17,346 bases of DNA from Phycisphaerales bacterium UBA7812 (GTDB lineage Bacteria; Planctomycetota; Phycisphaerae; Phycisphaerales; UBA1924). This document shows, piece after piece, positions 1 to 5,159 of the stretch (its first letter is position 1; the number at the start of each line of letters is the position of its first letter). The position numbers were made by a program, and so were the translations under genes. The stretch spans positions 18,360-35,705 of the forward strand of contig DLBY01000065.1 of assembly GCA_002480345.1 (NCBI GenBank), given 5' to 3'. The notes under the pieces were generated by a model that saw only the letters and a list, made by a program, of their open reading frames with translations, made no database searches and had not been told where the DNA came from.

Positions 1-876
1 GCCGCCCGCCGCATCTGGGCCCGCATGATGCGCGACCGCTACGGCGCCAAGAACGAACGCTCCTGGTTCATGAAGACCCATGTCCAGACCGCCGGCTGCT
101 CCCTCACCGAGCAGCAGCCCCTCAACAACATCGTCCGCGTCGCCTACCAGGCCATGGCCGCCGTCCTCGGAGGCTGCCAATCCCTCCACACAGACTCCAT
201 GGACGAAACGCTCGGCCTCCCCACCGAACAGGCCGTCACCGTCGCCCTCCGCACCCAGCAGATCCTCGCCCACGAGACCGGCGTCACCCGCACCGTCGAC
301 CCCCTGGGCGGCTCCTGGTTCATCGAAACCCTCACCGACAAAATCGAAGAAGAGGCCCTCCGCTACATCGAAGACATCGACAACATGGCCGGAGGCCCCT
401 GGTCCCCCGACCGCGTCGCCGCCCTTTCCGCCGAGCCCGCCTTCGCGGGGGGGCAGGCCGCCACCAAGCCCACCTCCTTCTACCGGGGCGGCGTCATCGA
501 GGGCATCCACAAGGGCTACTTCCGCCGCCAGATCGCCGAGGCCTCCTACCGATACTCCGAAGAATGCGAAGCCGGCGACCGCATCATCGTCGGCGTCAAC
601 GAATACACCGACGACAACGAGCAGCGCCCCATCGACATCCTCGTCATCCCCGACTCCGTCGAAACCGAACAGACCGCCCGCCTCGCCAAGTTCAAGCAAA
701 GCCGCGACGCCGCCGCCGTCTCCAAGGCCCTCGACACAATCCGCGAAACCTGCCGCGCCAACGACAATGTCATGCCCGCCCTCATCGACGCCTCACTCGC
801 CAACTGCACTCTGGGCGAAATGGTCCAGGCCATGGCCGACATCTACGGCCGCTACAACGGCGGGCCGGAGTGGTGA
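1..876 (+). CDS. Methylmalonyl-CoA/isobutyryl-CoA mutase large subunit, 3' part (5' end outside window)
   Basis: The open frame enters from the left edge and gives 291 C-terminal residues. These match the end of the substrate-binding TIM barrel of coenzyme-B12-dependent acyl-CoA mutases, which interconvert succinyl-CoA and methylmalonyl-CoA (or isobutyryl- and butyryl-CoA). Visible family motifs are KTHVQTAGCSLTEQQPLNN, the GGCQSLHTDSMDE block, DPLGGSWFIE and the late IIVGVNEYTDDNE segment. The protein stops at GEMVQAMADIYGRYNGGPEW with no DxHxxG cobalamin domain. It is therefore the large chain of a two-gene type (IcmA-like), and the B12-binding chain must be encoded elsewhere. Substrate specificity cannot be decided from this fragment. 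Codons are strongly C-ending (GCC, CTC, ATC), unlike the GCG/CTG-leaning genes at the right of the window. A weak hairpin with a T-run follows at about 893-915. Confidence 0.93.
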   Translation, partial: AARRIWARMMRDRYGAKNERSWFMKTHVQTAGCSLTEQQPLNNIVRVAYQAMAAVLGGCQSLHTDSMDETLGLPTEQAVTVALRTQQILAHETGVTRTVDPLGGSWFIETLTDKIEEEALRYIEDIDNMAGGPWSPDRVAALSAEPAFAGGQAATKPTSFYRGGVIEGIHKGYFRRQIAEASYRYSEECEAGDRIIVGVNEYTDDNEQRPIDILVIPDSVETEQTARLAKFKQSRDAAAVSKALDTIRETCRANDNVMPALIDASLANCTLGEMVQAMADIYGRYNGGPEW

Positions 877-1051
877 TTGAGAGCGGGGTGTAAGCGGGAG
901 AAACCGCGTTTTCTTCGGGCGAACCCGTCCGGCCGGCGCGTGGAAGATGGGGATGGGCTCAAAGTCGGTCGTCTACACAGATCCGTTCCTGCTGCCTCGA
1001 TTCGCGATTCCCGGGCGATGCCGGGTGATCAATTGGGGAGGCACCCCGTAC

Positions 1052-1540
1052 ATGATCAATGCCGGCCTCGTGCCGGCATTCGGCTTCTGGGTCGTCGCTG
1101 CGTTACTCGGCGTCTTGCTGTATGCGACTCACACCGGATCTGTCTCGGCTGAACCCTTGGCGGTCTTTGTGTTGTGGTGTGTTGCAGTCCTCAACGGGGC
1201 CTGGGTCGTCCTTGCTGCGGGCACCTTCGATGTGTTGAGAGATTCGACTGAAGGCGAATGGACCCGCGTGCGGCGTTGCCTGATCAGACGACGGTCAACT
1301 GTTTCCAGCATCACACCCAAGCTTGGACCAGCAACTGCGTGGAGGGATGCGCCCCGGTCCCTGAAGCCCAGAACAGGGTTCATGGTGTACATCGAGATCG
1401 AAGACACGCTCTTCCCGGTCTGCTGGGCGAACACGAGCGAACGGGCGCGACGGGCTGCCGAGAAGTTGCTGCCGGCCGGCCTTGCCGATATCGAAGAGGT
1501 CGACACGACCGTGTATTGCCGAGCGCTCTGGATTTTGTGA
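1052..1540 (+). CDS. Small two-helix membrane protein of unknown function
   Basis: I do not recognise this 162-residue protein. Two hydrophobic helices lie near the N-terminus (about residues 6-26, FGFWVVAALLGVLLYA, and 33-57, PLAVFVLWCVAVLNGAWVVLAA). A soluble C-terminal part of about 100 residues follows, with a basic stretch (VRRCLIRRR) just after the second helix, suggesting a cytoplasmic C-terminus. I chose the ATG at 1052 because GGGGAGG lies 10 bases before it. The frame stays open upstream to an ATG at 947, which would add 35 residues with no hydrophobic character. A possible -10 (TACACA, 974-979) precedes the chosen start. Base composition is richer in T and G than the flanking C-rich DNA, so recent acquisition is possible. 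The REP/RAYT module begins about 30 bases after its stop. Confidence 0.62.
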   Translation: MINAGLVPAFGFWVVAALLGVLLYATHTGSVSAEPLAVFVLWCVAVLNGAWVVLAAGTFDVLRDSTEGEWTRVRRCLIRRRSTVSSITPKLGPATAWRDAPRSLKPRTGFMVYIEIEDTLFPVCWANTSERARRAAEKLLPAGLADIEEVDTTVYCRALWIL

Positions 1541-1572
1541 AGGTCATCCTGTTTTCACGAGGCTGAAGTGCC

Positions 1573-1729
1573 GGGTGCCACTACTCGCGGCGCTTCGCCG
1601 CGCAGTAGTGCTTCACACATCTAGCGCCCGCTCCAACTCCAAACACCAATGCGCTTCGCGGCGCAGTAGTGCTCTTCACGCACGTTTACCAAAGCACTAC
1701 TGCGCCGCAGACGGCGAGTAGTGGCACCC
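1573..1729. repeat. REPIN 1: inverted pair of REP hairpins with an extra half-copy inside
   Basis: The left hairpin (1579-1610) has arms cactact and agtagtg, an inner stem cgcggcg/cgccgcg, one unpaired C on the 3' side and a three-base loop. The right hairpin (1695-1723) is the same element in reverse orientation, with the unpaired base now on the 5' side. Both outer flanks carry GGGTGC(C), read inward from each end. A half-copy (1651-1672, ending gcgcagtagtgc) lies between them and looks like remains of an earlier insertion. Imperfect palindromes in inverted pairs are the standard REPIN form, mobilised in trans by RAYT transposases such as the one encoded next door. Confidence 0.8.
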
Positions 1730-1767
1730 AGAATCGAGCGTTCCAAGTAAGAGAAATCAACCCGTCC

Positions 1768-1874
1768 GGGTGCCACGACTCGCGGCGTCCCGCCGCGCAG
1801 TCGTGCTTCACACACCCAACGCCCATTCCAGCCCCACAACACCACTGCGCCGCACGCGGCGAGTGGTGGCACCC
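1768..1874. repeat. REPIN 2: inverted pair of REP hairpins abutting the RAYT gene
   Basis: Forward REP 1774-1805 (arms cacgact/agtcgtg, inner stem cgcggcg/cgccgcg, unpaired C at 1798) and reverse REP 1840-1868 (arms caccact/agtggtg, unpaired G at 1847). Both are flanked by the GGGTGC motif on the outside. The spacer (cttcacacacccaacgccca...) resembles the start of the REPIN 1 spacer, so the two units share ancestry. The right end lies three bases from the last codon of the RAYT gene, placing that gene's 3' end directly against a REP. Confidence 0.8.
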
Positions 1875-1876
1875 GA

Positions 1877-2410
1877 TCACCCTGGCTTCTCCACCCGGTC
1901 CATGGCCAACCCTTCCCCCTCTACATACCACCGAGCGGACGACCACCGCCAATCCACCGCCCGCTCCGCAAGCCCCCGCCGCACCGGGTTCTCGTGGATG
2001 TAGGCCATCTTCTCCGCGAACTCTGTCCCCCCAAGGATGTTCCGGTCGTACCCACCCCCGCGCTGCCAAAATCGCGGCGGCGATCCAAGCCGATCCAGCA
2101 CCGGCGCATCCAACTCGCGCCACCGCCCGATCACCCGCCGTGCAACGCCTCGCTTCAACAGCCAGCACACCCGCGAGACCGGCCACGCCTCCACCCTGGG
2201 CCACAGCAACAGGTGCACATGCTCCGGCATCACCACCCACGCAAACATCCCAAAGCCCGCCCGTTCTCGAGCCACCTCCAACTCCTCCACAAACACATCC
2301 TTGATCGCGTCATTCTCGAACAGTGCCAACTGCTGGTAGCACGAAAAGGTCAGAAACCGCGCATGATTCGGATGCTCAATCCGCTTCAACTTCTTCCTCG
2401 GCCGCTCCAT
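1877..2410 (-). CDS. REP-associated tyrosine transposase (RAYT, Y1/IS200-like)
   Basis: This 177-residue single-domain Y1 transposase has the usual RAYT size. The HUH motif is MPEHVHLLLW (His64, His66). The catalytic tyrosine is Tyr137 in KMAYIHENPVRRGL, a RAYT hallmark. FWQRGGGYDRNI (about 114-125) and DWRWSSAR (about 153-160) are further family signatures. Such enzymes cleave single-stranded REP hairpins and are thought to mobilise REPINs in trans while usually staying put themselves. The gene is intact and sits between inverted REPs (REPIN 2 on its 3' side, a single REP on its 5' side), so these repeats are very probably its substrate. I prefer the ATG at 2410; a GTG at 2413 is in frame. 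There is no Shine-Dalgarno, but TTGGGG and TAGTCT (17-base spacer) end six bases before the ATG. Confidence 0.93.
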   Translation of the reverse strand: MERPRKKLKRIEHPNHARFLTFSCYQQLALFENDAIKDVFVEELEVARERAGFGMFAWVVMPEHVHLLLWPRVEAWPVSRVCWLLKRGVARRVIGRWRELDAPVLDRLGSPPRFWQRGGGYDRNILGGTEFAEKMAYIHENPVRRGLAERAVDWRWSSARWYVEGEGLAMDRVEKPG

Positions 2411-2416
2411 CACAAC

Positions 2417-2445
2417 AGACTACCCAACCTCCACAAAGCCCCCAA
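2417..2445 (-). promoter_or_regulatory. Putative promoter of the RAYT gene, leaderless type
   Basis: On the minus strand, TTGGGG and TAGTCT are separated by 17 bases. TAGTCT (2417-2422) ends six bases before the ATG at 2410, so transcription would begin at or next to the start codon. The match is modest and was judged by eye. Confidence 0.4.
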
Positions 2446-2449
2446 CCCA

Positions 2450-2485
2450 GGGTGCCACCACTCGCCGCCCCGCGGCGCAGTGGTG
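2450..2485 (+). repeat. Single REP hairpin on the 5' side of the RAYT gene
   Basis: GGGTGC flank, then arms caccact (2456-2462) and agtggtg (2479-2485), inner stem cgccgc/gcggcg and an unpaired C at 2478. Its orientation is opposite to the REP touching the other end of the RAYT gene, so the gene is enclosed by an inverted REP pair. Confidence 0.75.
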
Positions 2486-2887
2486 CTCGCCCCCCACCCA
2501 CGCCCGAACTCCGCAACCAGCCTTCCGCGCGCACAACCCCAACCCCCAACACGCCCCCCAAAACCCACCAGCGCGCGCAAACTCCCGTCCCAACCCGATC
2601 TCCCCATTGCACCCGCCCCGGCCATCCCCACAATCACAGGGATGAAAACCACACACGCAACACGCACATCTCGACGGGCATCGCAGTCAACCCGCCTCCG
2701 AAAAACCAACCCCATCCTCGACGACTTCTCCCGAGCCCTCTTCGAGAACCAGTCTCCCCCTCCCGCTTCCCCCGGGGGAGAGGGCCGGGGTGTGGGGCTC
2801 CCCCCTCTCCAATCCACTCCTTCGCTGCCACACCCAGCCCAACCACAAACCAACAGCAAACCGCCGGCACCAACGGCCGCACCCACC
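2486..2887. other. C-rich stretch without a convincing gene
   Basis: About 400 bases with very strong C excess on the plus strand. Frames are open on both strands only because of base bias; their translations are low-complexity (Pro/Thr/Arg on one strand, Gly/Val/Arg on the other) with no recognisable domain. The only structure seen is the REP-like repeat at 2754-2800. Confidence 0.5.
2754..2800 (-). repeat. REP-like palindromic repeat of a second family
   Basis: Read on the minus strand this begins ccccacaccccggccctctc and continues with cccccggggg. The pattern (CCC-rich strand, GGCCCTCTCCC, palindromic centre) is a dispersed intergenic repeat motif that I recall from many high-GC bacteria. 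It shares no sequence with the REPs around the RAYT gene. Only one copy is present here, so repetition has to be confirmed genome-wide. Confidence 0.45.
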
Positions 2888-3301
2888 ATGCCTTCCAACT
2901 CACTCGCGAAGGCGAGTGACTCAAACAGCTCTTCTTCTCCTCCTAGTGCCTTGTGCCCCGTGCCGAGTGCCTCTCCCCCCGTCCCCGCCCATTGCCCATT
3001 CCCCACTCCCCATTCCCTCCTCCAAGACTTCCTCGCCGACACCCTCCCCCTCCCATCCCTCGCCGCCCGCCACGGCCTCACCCTCCAACAACTCCTCACC
3101 TGGGCCCGATCCCCCGAAACCCAGGCCGAACTCAGCGCACTCAAACAACTCGCCGCCATCCGCGACGAGGCTGCCGCCATCACGCACAAAGAAACCGCCC
3201 GCGCCGCCCTCGCCCGCTGCGCCGACTCATGGGCCGACCCCGCCGAGAGCCGCAAGGCCGCGGCCGCGCTGCTCCTCGAACTGGACCCCACGCAAAAAGC
3301 A
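2888..3301 (+). CDS. Helix-turn-helix-like small protein, 3' end lost or unclear
   Basis: From about 3016 the plus-strand frame has strong C-ending codon use and a protein-like sequence. DFLADTLPLPSLAARHGLTL looks like an HTH segment, followed by a long Ala/Glu/Arg amphipathic helix through DEAAAITHKETARAALARCA to AAAALLLEL. The layout recalls small-terminase or phBC6A51-type HTH proteins, but this is a loose resemblance. The first 40 or so residues after the ATG at 2888 are low-complexity Ser/Pro, so the true start may lie downstream. The coding signal ends near 3300 with no stop codon in any plus frame before 3465. This frame stays open to 4198, across a terminator and fully antisense to the PEP-CTERM gene. 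I give the end of the coding-like part; the gene is probably 3'-truncated. Confidence 0.45.
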
Positions 3302-3331
3302 CGACGCCCCCGACCGGAGCCGGGGGCGTCG
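3297..3331 (-). terminator. Rho-independent terminator of the PEP-CTERM gene
   Basis: A perfect 11-bp stem (cgacgcccccg 3302-3312, cgggggcgtcg 3321-3331) with an eight-base loop is followed on the minus strand by tgctttttgcg. It lies 45 bases after the stop of the minus-strand gene at 3377. Confidence 0.85.
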
Positions 3332-3376
3332 CGAGATCGTCAGGTTGTCACCGACCCGTCACCGGGCCGATCCGCC

Positions 3377-4039
3377 TCAGCGACGCCGACGCGTCGCGAC
3401 CAGGCCACCAAGGCCCAGCAGGGCCGCGGCCCCCGGCGCGGGGACCTCAACACCGTTCAGCGTGAACGCGAAGTTGAAGTTGTCCAGGCCCGAGGTGAAG
3501 TCGGGCGCGCCCGCGTTGCCGACCGACGCGGCGTTGGGCGTCAGGAACCAGCGGCCGTTGCCGACCGCGCCGTTCGTGCCGTCGTCGATGGTCATCTGCA
3601 CGAGGCCATCCGCGGCGATCTCGACGCCGCTGCTGATGGTGATGGTCCAGATGAAGTCACCGGCCTGCGACAGGGCAACGCCGAAGCCGTCGAGGAACGA
3701 CCCGCCCGCGTCGAAGAAGTCGAAGAAGACGACCGTGCCCGCGGTGTCCACGCCGCCCACGAAGCGGAACGAGGTGAGGTCGATGTTGTTGGTCGCGATC
3801 GACTGGTAATCCGCGACGCCCAGCGGGTTGTCCGCCGCGGGAGCCGCGGGGAACGCCGAGTACGGGCCGGCCTCGTTGCTGTACAGCGAGGGATCGAGGT
3901 CGCCGCGAGCGGCCGAGCCGATCGCGATGCCCTCACCGGCGTAAATGTCGTAGCCCGAGCGATCGACGCCGCTCAGGGTCACATCAGCCGACGCAACGCC
4001 AGCAGCGGCAACGAGCACAGCAACAGCAGTCTTGGTCAT
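3377..4039 (-). CDS. Secreted PEP-CTERM-anchored protein
   Basis: This 220-residue protein starts with a signal peptide (MTKTAVAVLVAAAGVASA, cleavage before Asp19). It ends with VPAPGAAALLGLGGLVATRR plus two more arginines: a PEP-like motif, a glycine/leucine-rich membrane helix and a basic tail. This is the PEP-CTERM sorting signal, processed by an exosortase at the cytoplasmic membrane, here in the VPAPG form I associate with Phycisphaerae. The region between is acidic, Gly/Ala/Asp/Asn-rich and likely all-beta (for example FRFVGGVDTAGTVVFFDFFD). No enzyme motif is visible, and it resembles the many exported surface or matrix proteins of this class. I chose the ATG at 4039 because AGGAGAG lies about seven bases upstream and the signal peptide starts there; a frame extension to 4135 adds only a non-conserved-looking stretch. 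A terminator follows. No exosortase gene lies in the window. Confidence 0.85.
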   Translation of the reverse strand: MTKTAVAVLVAAAGVASADVTLSGVDRSGYDIYAGEGIAIGSAARGDLDPSLYSNEAGPYSAFPAAPAADNPLGVADYQSIATNNIDLTSFRFVGGVDTAGTVVFFDFFDAGGSFLDGFGVALSQAGDFIWTITISSGVEIAADGLVQMTIDDGTNGAVGNGRWFLTPNAASVGNAGAPDFTSGLDNFNFAFTLNGVEVPAPGAAALLGLGGLVATRRRR

Positions 4040-4325
4040 GTCTCTCTCCTGGTGTCTCCCGCCAGCTCTCACCGGCGGTCCGGCCCGTGGGCCAAGGTCT
4101 TGTCTCCCCTCGCCTTCCAGCGAGGCTGCACACACATCGCGCCCCGAAGAAGGGTTCGACGCCGAAGCCTACCCGGTTCCGGGCATTCTCGACGCTGATT
4201 CTTCAAATAAATCGACCTTCACCGCCCGCACAATTGGCACAGACCGGTGTTCTTGCTTTGTCAGGTCTGTTATCGGCCCCCGAAACGCATCGCCCGATCG
4301 GACTCACCTTCACTGTGCGCCGGGG
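4040..4325 (-). promoter_or_regulatory. Spacer with possible minus-strand promoter and structured leader
   Basis: No gene is seen in this spacer. The only AT-rich patch (4201-4215) contains, on the minus strand, TTTATT (4206-4211), with TTGTGC 16 bases upstream (4228-4233); this is a weak promoter candidate for the PEP-CTERM gene. The resulting leader of about 160 bases holds two short hairpins near 4087-4130 (cctcgc/gcgagg and ggccc/gggcc). I recognise no riboswitch class. Confidence 0.3.
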
Positions 4326-5036
4326 TCAGCTGCTCCCGCCCCGCATCCGCTCGAGGCTTTCCGGGAATGGGTAGCTCGCGAAGATGCCGGTCTCGCCCGC
4401 CCCCCACATCTGCGGGCTCGGGTAGACATCCCCCCGGTACCCCGCCTCGTGCATGATGCGCAGGACGGTCTCGAAACTGGGCTCCTCCCCGTCATCCCCG
4501 ACCAGCCGGTTCGACGACGCGCCGAGGAACGACACCGACGCGACGGGACGCCGATCCGGGCGGCCCTGGAGCATCTTCGTGACCGTCTGGAACCCGTGCG
4601 CGAGGTTCTGGAGCGTGAAGTGGTCCTGCCCCGCGGGACGGAGCAACGCGAGGATCATCATCGAGTCGAGGTCGTACTTGAGGATGTAGGGCTCGCGGTC
4701 GTGGGCCGCGTGGATCGTCACCGCCTGGTGGAACATCTTCGCGTAGTTGGTGACGGTGGGCACCGACCACTGGCTGGTGGTCACGAGGTTGACGAGTTGA
4801 GCGATGATGCCGTGCGCGTTGTCGGTGTCGTTGACGGCGCAGATGACCGAGCGGTATCGCCCGTCGAGGACATCGCGGAGCATGTCGTGGCCCCACTGGA
4901 TGCGGATCCGCGCATTCGCCTCGAGCCGCTGGTTCTCGTGCGGCAAGAGATGGATGCAGTCGGTGACTTCGGCGGGACGCACCAGATCGTCGGCGGCGTC
5001 GTCGTAGAGGCGTGGGGTGGCAATCTGGCTCGACAT
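4326..5036 (-). CDS. Conserved-looking protein of unknown function, 236 residues
   Basis: I do not recognise a family. The protein is soluble, has no signal peptide, and has a normal globular composition rich in His, Met and aromatic residues. Examples are DCIHLLPHENQRLEANARIR, WGHDMLRDVLDGRYRS, YAKMFHQAVTIHAAHDREPY and the C-terminal GYRGDVYPSPQMWGAGETGI. The ATG at 5036 is preceded by AAGGAG about ten bases upstream. An in-frame start at 5066 would add ten residues with no ribosome site. A TAAACT hexamer at 5121-5126 on the minus strand is a plausible -10, giving a leader of roughly 75-80 bases. It lies 123 bases downstream of the large PQQ-repeat gene on the same strand, so it could be co-transcribed or have its own promoter. 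The clear codon bias makes it a real gene. Confidence 0.75.
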   Translation of the reverse strand: MSSQIATPRLYDDAADDLVRPAEVTDCIHLLPHENQRLEANARIRIQWGHDMLRDVLDGRYRSVICAVNDTDNAHGIIAQLVNLVTTSQWSVPTVTNYAKMFHQAVTIHAAHDREPYILKYDLDSMMILALLRPAGQDHFTLQNLAHGFQTVTKMLQGRPDRRPVASVSFLGASSNRLVGDDGEEPSFETVLRIMHEAGYRGDVYPSPQMWGAGETGIFASYPFPESLERMRGGSS

Positions 5037-5120
5037 CCTGAGGCTCCTTCCAGAGTCCAGGTGCATCGCGCCGCAGGGTGTGCTGTCGGTCCCGAGCCGG
5101 CGCGATGACCCGCTCAGGGG

Positions 5121-5126
5121 AGTTTA
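5121..5126 (-). promoter_or_regulatory. Putative -10 element (TAAACT) upstream of the 4326-5036 gene
   Basis: The minus strand reads TAAACT in an otherwise GC-rich spacer. The identical hexamer precedes pdxA at 16820. No -35 is visible in the G/C run upstream. Confidence 0.35.
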
Positions 5127-5159
5127 TCGCCTCCGGGGCGGCGGGGGGCGGCCCGGCGC

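Noticed and set aside
893..915. Terminator after the mutase gene
   Set aside because: The stem is only GCGG/CCGC before GTTTTCTT; too weak to list as a feature.
1573..1874. Repeat cluster as a possible CRISPR array
   Set aside because: Units are imperfect hairpins in alternating orientation with unequal, related spacers, which fits REPINs and not direct repeats with unique spacers.
1994..2887. Long open plus-strand frame across the RAYT gene and the C-rich spacer
   Set aside because: It is antisense to the clear RAYT gene and low-complexity Pro/Thr/Arg; it is open only because of base bias. Only the part after about 2888 has protein-like sequence.
4040..4325. Replication origin in the AT-rich spacer
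   Set aside because: No cluster of DnaA boxes (TTATCCACA or close variants) and no neighbouring origin genes were seen; only the composition switch points this way, so it is kept as a finding and not annotated.
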